61,678 bases of DNA from Salimicrobium flavidum (GTDB lineage Bacteria > Bacillota > Bacilli > Bacillales > Halobacillaceae): NCBI RefSeq assembly GCF_900156645.1, contig NZ_FTOC01000011.1, positions 1 through 61,678 of the forward strand, in the 5' to 3' direction. Below the pieces are notes generated by a model. That model saw only the letters and a program-made list of their open reading frames with translations. It searched no databases and had not been told where the DNA came from. Below, piece by piece: positions 8,380-17,131 of this stretch (positions are counted from its first letter, which is position 1; every line of letters starts with the position of its first letter). Both the position numbers and the translations under genes were made by a program.

Positions 8380-9180
8380 CTAGAAACCCCAATCCCAGCC
8401 AAATGCTTTCACTTCTACGTTTGCAACCTGACCGGCATGCTCAGGAGGGATCTCCGGATAGGTCAATTCGAACCCTGCTTCACTTCCGTCGTTCACACTG
8501 ACCGTCAGACTCTCGTTCAGTACTCCAAGCAGCGAGCCGTCTTCCGCATAGAGCGCCGCTGCAATCCTGATATCATCCTGCATCTCCCCAGTGGTGTTGG
8601 TTACTGTGCCCGTAACACGATAAGGGATGTACTCATCTCCAGCACTATGATTCACGCCGGACACTTCCATCAGGTTAGGGTCCGCATCAGCAGAGGCTTC
8701 TTCATATTCAAAATTATAAGTGGTTTGGGTATATTCTGCAGGATCGGTTACAGCATCCAAGGTAGTCGTCTGAGATACGAAAGCTTTCTCCCCCGGCATA
8801 AGTATATCCGGAGTGGTGTAATTCATGCTATCTGTTCCGAGCACCGTTCCTTCTTCATCCTGAAAATTCATCTGTACTTCCCCTACGGTGACCGGTGTAT
8901 TTCCGGTATTCTCAAGTACTGCAGAAGAGTGAATCCAGACCGAATCTATCGAATCTTTCCAAGCTCCACCTGTCTGAGCTGTAATTTCCAAGGATACATT
9001 CACTTCTTCTTCCTGCTCCTCCGGCTTGTCTCCAGCTTCATCCGCCTGCACTTCTTCTGTTTCGGAGGACTCATTTTCCGATTCACTGCCAGTCGTCTCA
9101 CCCGCCATATCTTCCCCGGAGCCGCAAGCTGCGAGAAAAACTAACCCTATCAAGACAATAAAGACCATCAATTTTTTCAT
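8380..9180 (-). CDS. Acidic lipoprotein with FxLYD-like domain(s)
   Basis: This 266-residue protein starts with a lipoprotein signal peptide; the lipobox LAAC places the modified cysteine at about residue 19. An acidic low-complexity linker (about 25-60, rich in E, D and S) tethers two beta-sandwich-like segments. The second contains VTGTVTNTTGE and ALYAEDGSLLG, the pattern of FxLYD/DUF5067-type extracellular domains. It would be anchored on the outer face of the membrane; its function is unknown. ATG 9180 follows GAGAGGGG. The next gene upstream, a small DUF4064-like membrane protein, is 13 bp away, so the two probably form an operon. Confidence 0.75.
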   Translation of the reverse strand: MKKLMVFIVLIGLVFLAACGSGEDMAGETTGSESENESSETEEVQADEAGDKPEEQEEEVNVSLEITAQTGGAWKDSIDSVWIHSSAVLENTGNTPVTVGEVQMNFQDEEGTVLGTDSMNYTTPDILMPGEKAFVSQTTTLDAVTDPAEYTQTTYNFEYEEASADADPNLMEVSGVNHSAGDEYIPYRVTGTVTNTTGEMQDDIRIAAALYAEDGSLLGVLNESLTVSVNDGSEAGFELTYPEIPPEHAGQVANVEVKAFGWDWGF

Positions 9181-9193
9181 AAGTTTTCCCCTC

Positions 9194-9535
9194 TCAGGCA
9201 GCAGTCTGCTGCGTTTTCTCTTTACGAAGAATGCCCATCAAGCCTGCGGGTACAAGGAGAAGAGCCGGTATTACTCCAAACAGACTGATGGAAATAAGAA
9301 TGGCTATTCCACTGATCAGCATAATCCATCCCCCAAGTTTCGCTTTGAATTTTACGAGAATGGCACCGATGAGGGCCAGACTGCTGAATAAAAATGCGCT
9401 GACTCCCAATCCGCCGATTTCACTCGTCTCGTTGAATGCTGCATCGACAGAACCTATGAATAAAGCGAAGAATGCTCCTCCGAACCCGATAAGCCCCCCA
9501 ATAATCCCAAGCGCCAACTCTGTCGTTCTATTCAT
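9194..9535 (-). CDS. Small four-helix membrane protein, DUF4064-like
   Basis: This 113-residue protein is almost entirely hydrophobic. Predicted helices lie at about 7-27, 44-62, 68-85 and 87-104, with a Lys/Glu tail. The arrangement resembles DUF4064 proteins, which occur widely in Firmicutes without a known role. It is the first gene of a two-gene unit with the downstream lipoprotein. ATG 9535 is preceded by AAAGGATGG. Envelope stress or membrane homeostasis would be a guess. Confidence 0.65.
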   Translation of the reverse strand: MNRTTELALGIIGGLIGFGGAFFALFIGSVDAAFNETSEIGGLGVSAFLFSSLALIGAILVKFKAKLGGWIMLISGIAILISISLFGVIPALLLVPAGLMGILRKEKTQQTAA

Positions 9536-9943
9536 CCGATATCCATCCTTTCCAATATTTGATAACTCTATTATAATTGTAATGTTCTGAAATATCGACG
9601 TGTATATTCAGGGGTCTCCATTTATTTGTCCACACTTGAAAAACGTACTTGACTTTAGGTTGGATGCTATTATTGCAATATCGATTTCCACTCGGGAATC
9701 ATTAAAAAGTACCGCTCCCGACAATAAAACGTACTAACTTCTTTAAATAACGTTTCCTGAATCGGGAGTACCCTTTATGCTGGGATAAAGAAGATAACAT
9801 CACCTCCCGTCAAACTCATTCATAAAATTACATAATATTGAAACTTTCTTCCCAGTTCATCGTATTACACTAGTAGGAACTCAGAATCGTCCCTACCTAT
9901 TTATTTCGGTCTATTTCGGCGCAACACCACAGGAGGTAAAAAA
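9536..9943. other. 408-bp intergenic region with an imperfect hairpin
   Basis: No gene is visible. GTACCGCTCCCGA (9709-9721) faces TCGGGAGTAC (9762-9771), an imperfect inverted repeat with a loop of about 40 bases. It must also hold the divergent promoters of the DUF4064-like gene and the 512-residue membrane protein gene. Confidence 0.5.
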
Positions 9944-11482
9944 GTGAAAAAATACTGGACCCTGCCGCTCTTGGTAGTCATGATCGGCATCGCATTCTTA
10001 GCATTTCAAAATTATCAGGAAGCTTCCACGCCTCCTTCCGACTCCTGGAGCCGGGAAGCGCAGATAGCCACATCTACCGTGCGCTCCGGGCTGGATGGGA
10101 AACAGACAGATGAAGGTGTACGACTAGCCCATTTCACGGATGATGCCTTGAATCTCCATACCTACGACGAGGGACTGAACAGTACGAAAGAGAAGAGTAT
10201 ACCTGTTCAAAGCACGAAAGGGGCCGAAGTTTTTACAGGAAATACATACTCGATCTATTACGCCGGAGGGGGGTTGTACCGGTCCGATACTGAAGAACAG
10301 CTGGCCCGCTCCGAAGTCTTCCTTCCTACAGAAAACGGAGTCGTCTACGTGGAAGAACAAACAGCTAGGTATATGGATGGAGATACGCTTGAGACGACGA
10401 TCATAGCGGAAAATGTTTCCGATTCCTCTTCCTTACAAGCTTATGACTCCGAAGAAGGACTGGTTGTTTCCATCAGCGAAGCGGAAGATAATGATATTTT
10501 CACTACGGTCTATCAAAGGAACGGGGAGAAGATATCTGTTCTTGAAGAAATGGACATCGAACTCTCGCCTTCTCTTAAAATGGAGGAGGTGTATCCCCTT
10601 GTTCAGAACGGGAGCGCCAAACTTCTAGTCAGTGCTGTCCCGGCCTTCACCCGATCTTCCGGGGAGAAGAGTTTTTTCCTTACCGAAGAAGAAGGAGACG
10701 GTACCCCTTTGGTATCCATAAGTTTTCCCGACCCGCAGGTGGAGGGCTCCTCTCTTCAGGAAGTGGAGGATCTCCTTGTTTTCTCGAAAAACGGCCTACC
10801 TACCTTCCTTTTCCGGGCTCAAGGGTATACGGAAACGAAAACAGGGGGTACAGAAGCATTCAACATATATGAAGGGACCACCGAGAACGGAAGCCTTTCG
10901 ATCACCAGACTCAGCAATACTCCACGTTTATCCGTGAATCCTGAGATGGTGAATGATGGGATGGTCGCATGGCTCGATATCGGAGCGGACACGAACACCG
11001 TTTTCATGGCGGCATCCGATGAACACGAATCGTTCCCTGCTCCGGCCATCACAGGAGACACCCTCCTCCGTACCGCCGGAAAAACCCTATCTATGCTGAC
11101 GACAGGGTTGATGACGATATTTCTCACCGTACTCTGGTACGCGCCTCCCCTTCTCCTGATAGGAGCCTGGATGTTCCGGCGTCGTAACCCGTTCGATGAT
11201 GAAAAAGAATGGTCCTTTTACGTATCGGTGGCTTTCTATACGGCAGTAGCTTTGCTGTTTCATCAGCATTTATTCAAATCTCAGGTCCTTGCTGAATTGC
11301 CGGAGTTTCTCGGTTTCCCGGGCAGCCCGTTCGTGTTGATCATAGGCTTTTCTCTCGTGGCCTTCGGAATAGTGAAAGTCTCAGGGATGGAAAAATGGTG
11401 GAGCATCCCCGGAAGAGTCGCTTACTTTATCGGACTCCACGTACTATTCATGACCGTTTATGTGGGTCCTTATCTCTTTTGA
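9944..11482 (+). CDS. Unrecognised membrane protein with large extracellular domain
   Basis: This 512-residue protein starts with a signal anchor (about 6-22), continues with roughly 350 polar, acidic residues that must lie outside the cell, and ends in four hydrophobic helices (about 383-403, 428-447, 456-477 and 489-509). The outer part consists of repeating short beta-rich segments and could be a beta-propeller-like sensor. I do not recognise the family. ATG (written GTG in the sequence, 9944-9946) follows AGGAGGTAAAAAA. It stands alone, followed by two hairpin repeats. Sensing or protein secretion are possible roles; nothing in the context decides. Confidence 0.7.
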   Translation: MKKYWTLPLLVVMIGIAFLAFQNYQEASTPPSDSWSREAQIATSTVRSGLDGKQTDEGVRLAHFTDDALNLHTYDEGLNSTKEKSIPVQSTKGAEVFTGNTYSIYYAGGGLYRSDTEEQLARSEVFLPTENGVVYVEEQTARYMDGDTLETTIIAENVSDSSSLQAYDSEEGLVVSISEAEDNDIFTTVYQRNGEKISVLEEMDIELSPSLKMEEVYPLVQNGSAKLLVSAVPAFTRSSGEKSFFLTEEEGDGTPLVSISFPDPQVEGSSLQEVEDLLVFSKNGLPTFLFRAQGYTETKTGGTEAFNIYEGTTENGSLSITRLSNTPRLSVNPEMVNDGMVAWLDIGADTNTVFMAASDEHESFPAPAITGDTLLRTAGKTLSMLTTGLMTIFLTVLWYAPPLLLIGAWMFRRRNPFDDEKEWSFYVSVAFYTAVALLFHQHLFKSQVLAELPEFLGFPGSPFVLIIGFSLVAFGIVKVSGMEKWWSIPGRVAYFIGLHVLFMTVYVGPYLF

Positions 11483-11502
11483 ACGTTTCACGTGGAACAA
11501 AT

Positions 11503-11749
11503 GAAAAGTGGAGACGCCCGTTCAGAAGCTCTAATATAAGCGGGTGAGCCTGGATTCGGGTGTTCTTACCCGAGACAGGGTTAGTCGCTTATATTACGGG
11601 CTTTTGGGCGTCGCAACTGGACAAAGAAAAGCGGAGTCCTCCTGCTTAGAAGCTATAGGATAAGTGGACGGGCTTGGCTTCGAGCGAATTTTCTCGAAAC
11701 AGGGCTGACCACTTATCCTACGAGCTTCTGGAGGATGCAGCTAGACAAA
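11503..11749 (+). repeat. Two tandem copies of a REP-like hairpin repeat (family A)
   Basis: Copy 1 is 11503-11629 and copy 2 is 11626-11749. Each begins GAAAAG(T/C)GGAG and ends with a CT(A/G)GACAAAG-type motif. The arms fold on themselves: GACGCCCGTTCAGAAGC near the start faces GGGCTTTTGGGCGTC near the end, and TATAAGCG faces CGCTTATA inside. Related copies lie at 24696, 32131 and 53193. Confidence 0.85.
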
Positions 11750-11900
11750 GAAAAATGAAAAACTCCTATTGGCAATACTCGCACAAGCATAATCCTCAGT
11801 AGAAAGACGTATTATTTTCTAAACTTAGTGAGCGATAACATGAATTGCTGAGGAGAAAATTTATTTATAGAAACGAAATTTCTATATAGAGTAATAAAGG

Positions 11901-12024
11901 GGAGACATTCGGTAGTTCTTGAATATCTCCTCTTCTTTCAATGTATTTTCCTTTCGTTCCCTATGTGTACATACCAATATAAATAATCCATTAGAAAAAC
12001 GCAGCCGATATATCGACTGCGTTT
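11901..12024. terminator. Hairpins between the repeat pair and the ABC exporter genes
   Basis: GGAGACATTC (from about 11901) faces GAATATCTCC (to 11931). AAACGCAG (11997-12004) faces CTGCGTTT (12017-12024), with an inner CGATATATCG palindrome. The second is a convincing terminator for the minus-strand ABC genes. The rest of 11750-12034 shows no gene. Confidence 0.65.
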
Positions 12025-12034
12025 CTTGAAGTCC

Positions 12035-12862
12035 TCAGGCATTCGCCCGCTGGAAGCTGAATGTCGCAAACAGTACAAGTACCGCTGCGAACCCTGCGAT
12101 GAAAAGAACTTCCGCGAACATCGTCACTTCCTGCCCGAGCACGGTAAGGTTTAGTCCCATCGCATCAAGCACAGGTGCCGGTATATTTTCTACATCGATC
12201 ATAATTTTTTTCATTACATCCACCCCGTACGTGACCGGGTTGATTTTAACCACTACGTCCATCCAGGCCGGCATATTACTGACTGGAAACAACGCCCCTG
12301 AAAGGAAAATCATCGGCATGACGAGGATCTGTACCGTCAACTGGAACCCTTGCGTCGACCGGATGATACTGGCAAACAACAGCCCGAGTCCTGACAGAGC
12401 ACACCCGAGCAGGAACATGAACGGAATGACCTGGACCAGTGCCATGATATTGTAGGACAATCCGAGGAACGGAATGAGAAAAAACAGGATGATCCCCTGG
12501 ATGGTCGCAATCGTCGCCGCCCCCAGCATCTTCCCGATCGCGATGCTGACACGGGAAATCGGCGATACGAGAATCTCTTTCATATAACCGAAATCCTTAT
12601 CCTCGATGACGGACATCGCCGAGAAAATCGACGTCATCAAAAGGGTCATCGCTACAATTCCCGGAAATACGAATTCCACATAGTTGAACCCTTCTGTCCC
12701 TTCCGGCATATTCCCGGCCATCATCGTTTCCATCGAACCGCTCATTCCTCCGCCGAAAATCAGCAGAAACAATATCGGCATCGAGAACGAACCGATCAGA
12801 CGGGCCCGGTCCCGGAAAAATTTCGTCAAATCCCTTTGCCAAATCGCAAGTATACCTTCCAT
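12035..12862 (-). CDS. ABC-2 type transporter permease
   Basis: This 275-residue protein has six predicted membrane helices and the ABC-2 permease pattern (long FGGGMSG lead-in, FPGIVAMTLL, then LVMPMIFLSGALFPVSNMP). It is the membrane half of an exporter whose ATPase is encoded 11 bp upstream. Such DrrB/NodJ-like permeases export drugs, lipids or polysaccharides; the substrate is not deducible. ATG 12862 follows GGAGGGGTAGAT. The pair is divergent from a MarR regulator, which suggests induction by the exported compound (inference). Confidence 0.85.
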   Translation of the reverse strand: MEGILAIWQRDLTKFFRDRARLIGSFSMPILFLLIFGGGMSGSMETMMAGNMPEGTEGFNYVEFVFPGIVAMTLLMTSIFSAMSVIEDKDFGYMKEILVSPISRVSIAIGKMLGAATIATIQGIILFFLIPFLGLSYNIMALVQVIPFMFLLGCALSGLGLLFASIIRSTQGFQLTVQILVMPMIFLSGALFPVSNMPAWMDVVVKINPVTYGVDVMKKIMIDVENIPAPVLDAMGLNLTVLGQEVTMFAEVLFIAGFAAVLVLFATFSFQRANA

Positions 12863-12873
12863 ATCTACCCCTC

Positions 12874-13809
12874 CTATTCTTTCGCGTCCCCGATTTTTCT
12901 TCCGGTGAAAGCGAGAAATACATCATTGAGCGTCGGTTTCCGGATATTGAGTCTGGTGATCGGAATCTCCAACGTTTTGATGAAGGAGGAAATGAACGCG
13001 TCACTGCTTTCGACTTTCAAATGAATCGTGTCGCCTTCCACGCTCACTTCCGCTCCACTTACCTTTTCATCAATTTCCCTGAGCGCCTGATCATTATCTT
13101 CCGTCGAAAGTTCGATCATATCTCCGCCGAGCTGATCCTTGAGCGCCGTCGGAGAATCTATCGCGATGATGTCCCCCTGGTCCATAATGGCGACGCGGTC
13201 ACTGATTTCCGCTTCATCAAGGTAATGCGTAGTGAGGAACATCGTAATGCCCTCTTTCTTTTTCAGCTTCAATATATACTCCCACAAATGGGAACGCGTC
13301 TGTGGATCGAGTCCGACCGTCGGCTCATCGAGAAACAGCACTTTCGGATAATGCAGCAGCCCGCGAGCGATTTCCAGGCGACGCTTCATCCCTCCGGAAA
13401 ACGTTTCGACCCGCTGCTTACTTACTTCTACCAGATCGACGATTTCAAGGACTTCCCGGATGCGTTCCTGACGCTTGTCTTTCGGAACTTTATAAAAACG
13501 GCAGTGGAGCATCAGGTTTTCATTGGCCGTCAGTTTTTCATCAAGCGTATTTTCCTGGAAAATGATACCGATGCTCGCACGCACCTTATCTTTATCCTTT
13601 TTGACATCATATCCGTTGATTGTAATGCTTCCGGATGTCGGTTTAAGCATCGTACAGATCATATTGATGGTCGTACTTTTCCCCGCCCCGTTCGGACCGA
13701 GAAAACCGAAAATCTCTCCTTCTTCCACTTCGAAGTTGATAGCTTTCACCGCTTCGGTCTGTTTATATGTTTTCGTGAGATCTTTTACAGAAATGATCGG
13801 GTTACTCAT
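12874..13809 (-). CDS. ABC transporter ATP-binding protein (DrrA/NodI-like)
   Basis: This 311-residue ATPase has Walker A GPNGAGKS (about 38-45), signature FSGGM (136-140) and Walker B VLFLDEP (156-162). The C-terminal 90 residues form the extra regulatory domain typical of DrrA-type drug exporters. It powers the ABC-2 permease encoded just downstream. The start lies opposite a MarR gene with a perfect palindrome in the shared promoter region, so it is probably repressed by that regulator. Confidence 0.88.
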   Translation of the reverse strand: MSNPIISVKDLTKTYKQTEAVKAINFEVEEGEIFGFLGPNGAGKSTTINMICTMLKPTSGSITINGYDVKKDKDKVRASIGIIFQENTLDEKLTANENLMLHCRFYKVPKDKRQERIREVLEIVDLVEVSKQRVETFSGGMKRRLEIARGLLHYPKVLFLDEPTVGLDPQTRSHLWEYILKLKKKEGITMFLTTHYLDEAEISDRVAIMDQGDIIAIDSPTALKDQLGGDMIELSTEDNDQALREIDEKVSGAEVSVEGDTIHLKVESSDAFISSFIKTLEIPITRLNIRKPTLNDVFLAFTGRKIGDAKE

Positions 13810-13829
13810 AATTACTCCCCCTGAACGTA

Positions 13830-13853
13830 AATAGTTATGATATAATAACTATT
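13830..13853. promoter_or_regulatory. Palindromic operator for the divergent MarR/ABC promoters
   Basis: ATAGTTAT (13831-13838) and ATAACTAT (13845-13852) form an inverted repeat around a six-base centre; one further A/T pair on each side also matches. It lies between the divergently transcribed exporter and MarR genes. MarR dimers bind AT-rich palindromes of this size, so it is the expected operator. Confidence 0.65.
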
Positions 13854-13907
13854 AATTATTATCCACTTTTGCCCGTCAAAAGTCAAAAAGAAAGGAGCAT
13901 CCTATAT

Positions 13908-14348
13908 ATGGCAACCGATAACGAACTCGTCGACCGTATTCTGAGTGTACTTCCGGCCTTGCCGAAGAAACTGTTCGGAGATATCCAGCCGTTTCAGGAG
14001 AGTGACCTGCACCCGACCCACGTTCACATCCTCCACATCATCGAGCAGGAGGGAGCCGTTCCGATGAAGACAGTCGCTCAGAAGCTGTCGATCAAAAAAT
14101 CGAACCTCACCCCTCTCGTCCGGAAACTTATCGAGCACGGCCTTCTCGAAAAAACAAAAAAGGCGGAAGACCGCCGCATCACTCTCGTTCAGCTCACGGA
14201 GGAAGGCACCTCGTTTCTCAGGGATAAAAAAAGACATATGGAAGATCAGCTCCGCGAGCGTCTGGATACTTTGTCTGCAGAGGATCGTCAGAAGCTTCAT
14301 GACAATTTTACTCAATTGTCGGTAATACTTGAGAAAATGAACCGATAA
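13908..14348 (+). CDS. MarR-family transcriptional regulator
   Basis: This 146-residue protein has a winged-helix domain: MKTVAQKLSIKKSNLTPLVR forms the helix-turn-helix (about 60-80) and KKAEDRRITLVQLTEEG forms the wing (about 90-107), flanked by dimerisation helices. It should bind the palindrome at 13830-13853 and repress the divergent ABC exporter and itself, released by a small ligand. I chose ATG 13908, eight bases after AAAGGAG; an in-frame TTG at 13869 lacks such a site. Ligand unknown. Confidence 0.87.
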   Translation: MATDNELVDRILSVLPALPKKLFGDIQPFQESDLHPTHVHILHIIEQEGAVPMKTVAQKLSIKKSNLTPLVRKLIEHGLLEKTKKAEDRRITLVQLTEEGTSFLRDKKRHMEDQLRERLDTLSAEDRQKLHDNFTQLSVILEKMNR

Positions 14349-14358
14349 TCCTGTCGTT

Positions 14359-14505
14359 ATTGCGACGTTCGCGGAAGTACACTGGGTGCGAACGTCTTCA
14401 TTCATCTCTTTGTGCTACGTTCGTGAAGTGCCAGGCTGTGCAAACGTAGCACAATTTTATTTTACGGTAAGTTCGTGCTTCATCTACGAGCTCGAACGTC
14501 GCAAT
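14359..14505. repeat. Nested hairpin cluster, GCGACGTTC family
   Basis: ATTGCGACGTTCG (14359-14371) pairs perfectly with CGAACGTCGCAAT (14493-14505). Inside, TGTGCTACGTT (14411-14421) pairs with AACGTAGCACA (14443-14453), and GACGTTCG also faces CGAACGTC (ending near 14396). Similar hairpins occur near 24890-25030 and 30265-30355. Confidence 0.8.
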
Positions 14506-14543
14506 ACGAAGCCTCCCCCCGGGGGTTCCATGCCAAAAAATAA

Positions 14544-14564
14544 GACCCGGCACACGGCCGGGTC
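14544..14564 (-). terminator. Terminator of the M20 peptidase gene
   Basis: GACCCGGC (14544-14551) pairs with GCCGGGTC (14557-14564); the minus strand then reads into a run of Ts (AAAAAATAA on the plus strand). Confidence 0.85.
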
Positions 14565-14573
14565 TCCTCCAAG

Positions 14574-15899
14574 TCACACACTTATCCTGCTCTTTCTGTT
14601 CATCAAACGCTGCAGCGAGCGATTCTCCCTCAATAGCCTTTTCACCAGTTCCACCGTTTCGAGACAAGCATCCACATTCAAGGTTTCCGCAACCGTATGC
14701 TCATTCCTGTATCCCACGGAAAGATTCACCGTTTCTATACCAGCTTCTGCCCACACACGCGCATCGCTACTTCCTCTTTCGACAGGAGACCAGCCGTTCC
14801 CTGCTGTCCTCTTCACCCAGGAAGCGAAGCGGCGCGTACAAAAATCAACGCCCCCTCCACGAACTACAACATCCCCGGCCCCGCGGCGGTCGAGGACAAA
14901 AGCTGCGTCCACTCCCCACAGAAAGACAGGATTCACGTTCCGACTTCCCCTGAGACCGATTTCCTCTTCAACGGTAAAGGCGATTTTAAGCGTACCGTCA
15001 AAATAATTGCCGACGTGACGAAGCACTTCGAGAATGACAGCGACTCCGGCACGATCATCCGCGCCGAGAATCCCCTCCTCCGAACTCCATTCGCTTCCCT
15101 TCTTCAAAATCGAGCGTCCAGGTACTATTCCATCGACCGTGTCCAGGTGCGCATTCAGCAGTACCACCGGCCCTCTCCCGCTTCCGCACACTTTCCTGGC
15201 CAACAGATTCCCATACTCATCGACGACCAAATCATCGACGAGCGGTTCAATATCTTCTTTTACGAAGTGACGGATGTCCTCTTCTTCTCCGCTCGTACCA
15301 GGAATCATCAGCAGTTTCTCGAGTTTTTCTTCAAAAGGATGGCGCCTTTTCTCTTCTCGGATATCTACTATCTTTTCAATATCATCCATCTCACTTATTT
15401 CTTTGGCACACGCTGTAAGTTCCGCCAGGCCAGCATTGATTCTAATACCTTCCCTCGTGACTCTTGCGCGTTTTCCGAAAAAGGCTTCCAATAGTCGGAC
15501 AGCAGACACTGTCGTTTCCCTGTCCACGAAATCCAGATGAGCTGGCCGTTTCCCGTGGCCATCACAGCTGAACACCGTTTCCAGTCCAAGCCGATTCAGC
15601 TGAGTGACGAGCCCGCTGATATGCGTGTCCAGTTGCCGAAGAGTCGGGTTGCCTGCAATCATTTCCGCTTGTCCGCGTCCCGGCACATTCAGCGCGTCCA
15701 CCCACTTCTTCTCCATTACCGGGGGCTGGAGGAGCCGAATACCATTCGATTCAAGTTCGTACCGCACTCCGAGTCTATCCAGCACTTCAAGGGCGAAGCG
15801 GATGTTCTCATTCTTTTCGTGCTCCCAGGAAAATACGTCCGGCTCTTTTTCCGTCACGTTGAATCCGTACCCCACGAATAGCTGTTTCCACGTTTTCAT
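14574..15899 (-). CDS. M20/M28-like metallopeptidase with an extra N-terminal domain
   Basis: Residues about 185-441 form a di-zinc aminoacylase/peptidase domain: HLDTVDG (H251, D253), GADD (D281 bridging), the VEEEIG glutamates (about 310-314), LDRRG (D337) and NEHT near the end. This is the full ligand set of the M20 family (PepT/DapE relatives), so the enzyme is probably an active di- or tripeptidase or deacylase. Residues 1-180 are not part of M20 enzymes; they contain FSCDGHGKRPAHLDF (about 110-124), with Cys, Asp and two His that could bind metal. I do not recognise this domain. It is a single-gene unit with its own terminator. Confidence 0.8.
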   Translation of the reverse strand: MKTWKQLFVGYGFNVTEKEPDVFSWEHEKNENIRFALEVLDRLGVRYELESNGIRLLQPPVMEKKWVDALNVPGRGQAEMIAGNPTLRQLDTHISGLVTQLNRLGLETVFSCDGHGKRPAHLDFVDRETTVSAVRLLEAFFGKRARVTREGIRINAGLAELTACAKEISEMDDIEKIVDIREEKRRHPFEEKLEKLLMIPGTSGEEEDIRHFVKEDIEPLVDDLVVDEYGNLLARKVCGSGRGPVVLLNAHLDTVDGIVPGRSILKKGSEWSSEEGILGADDRAGVAVILEVLRHVGNYFDGTLKIAFTVEEEIGLRGSRNVNPVFLWGVDAAFVLDRRGAGDVVVRGGGVDFCTRRFASWVKRTAGNGWSPVERGSSDARVWAEAGIETVNLSVGYRNEHTVAETLNVDACLETVELVKRLLRENRSLQRLMNRKSRISV

Positions 15900-15960
15900 C
15901 AGGCATCCTCTCCTTTAATCGGGATACCTGAATAATACCATTATTCCCGTGACACCCCTG

Positions 15961-16989
15961 TCACGCTTTCCAACTCAACGCATGAAAAGATTCATCGGCT
16001 CTATGGACGATGACATAAGAAGGTTTAGGGTCGATGACATATTCGTGCTCTTTGGAGGTATTGGAATCCTGACGCTTAGAAACTATAACCCCTCCCATCC
16101 CCACATCCTCAAGTCTCCAGTTTAATCGGCTGATTCGTTGTCGCAAGGTTGTCTGCTGCACTTCACCCCACTCCCCCACGAGATTGCCGAAAATCCTTCT
16201 GTTGAGTGGACGAACTTCGGAATACTGGAGAAGATAAAACAAAACTTCTCCATCATCTTTACTCAGATTTCTGACCTCCCCGTTATAGGTAACATTTATA
16301 GTTCGATCTTCAAAAGACAAATACAAAACACCCGGTACATCTTCAATCGATAGTTCCTCCATCTCTTTGTAAGAAATAAATGTCTCCCCCTCGTTCGTAC
16401 GTTTTATGAATGCATTTTTCTCTAAATACTCATCTGTATTCATCATTTTTTCATACAACTCATGTACCTGGGCAGACTCCAGCGGGTCGTATCTTCCTTC
16501 CATATCAAGGTTCTTCATTTGTTCATGGGTTGCATAAATGACATGCAGTTCGCTATTGATCAAGTATAAATGGGCGTAATACAGCTGACGCTCACCCAGC
16601 TGGAAACGTCTCGCTTCTTCCTGAAAACGGAGAGCTTCGGAAAAATGGTACCCCGCTTCAGTGAAACGCTCCTGCCGGTAGTAAAGAAAGCCGAGCCGGT
16701 AATGAGCAAGCGGAAGCCGGAAGTCGAAATGTAACGCCTGTTTCAGGGAATCGATCGCTTCGTTATCCTTCTTCTCATGCAGCATTTTCAAATTTGAACC
16801 GTGTTCGACAAGATAATAAACGAGTTTTTCCTCCACATCGGCGGCCGCATCCCTGTCCTTTTCCTTTCTCAATTGCTGCCTCAGCTTCCTATATAGATCT
16901 ATGAGATGATAATATCCTCCTTTTTCCTCTTCCAGGTTCCTTTTCGCTTCCCGGATTTCTTCGATGATATCGTCACTGCTTCTCGGCAC
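15961..16989 (-). CDS. TPR protein with C-terminal winged-helix DNA-binding domain
   Basis: This 342-residue protein begins with a charged coiled region (1-60), continues with tetratricopeptide-type helical pairs (about 60-190, for example LPLAHYRLGFLYYRQERF) and ends with a winged helix of OmpR/PhoB type (about 225-330, with VRPLNRRIFGNLVG and the recognition helix TLRQRISRLNWRLED). Such one-component regulators sense a partner through the TPRs. It starts at GTG 16989 with GGAGGG eight bases upstream. No target gene is evident. Confidence 0.7.
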   Translation of the reverse strand: MPRSSDDIIEEIREAKRNLEEEKGGYYHLIDLYRKLRQQLRKEKDRDAAADVEEKLVYYLVEHGSNLKMLHEKKDNEAIDSLKQALHFDFRLPLAHYRLGFLYYRQERFTEAGYHFSEALRFQEEARRFQLGERQLYYAHLYLINSELHVIYATHEQMKNLDMEGRYDPLESAQVHELYEKMMNTDEYLEKNAFIKRTNEGETFISYKEMEELSIEDVPGVLYLSFEDRTINVTYNGEVRNLSKDDGEVLFYLLQYSEVRPLNRRIFGNLVGEWGEVQQTTLRQRISRLNWRLEDVGMGGVIVSKRQDSNTSKEHEYVIDPKPSYVIVHRADESFHALSWKA

Positions 16990-17045
16990 AGTTTCATCCC
17001 TCCCCGTCTATTCTTACTTTTTCTATTCCCTGAAACTCATTAAAA

Positions 17046-17088
17046 AAAGACATATTCAGGCAGAAAACTTCTCCCTGAATATGTCTTT
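17046..17088 (-). terminator. Terminator of yefM-yoeB
   Basis: AAAGACATATTCAGG (17046-17060) pairs perfectly with CCTGAATATGTCTTT (17074-17088); As upstream become the U-tract on the minus strand. Confidence 0.88.
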
Positions 17089-17131
17089 GCTCACCTTGCG
17101 ACAGATGATGAGTAAAAATAAGCTTTGTATA

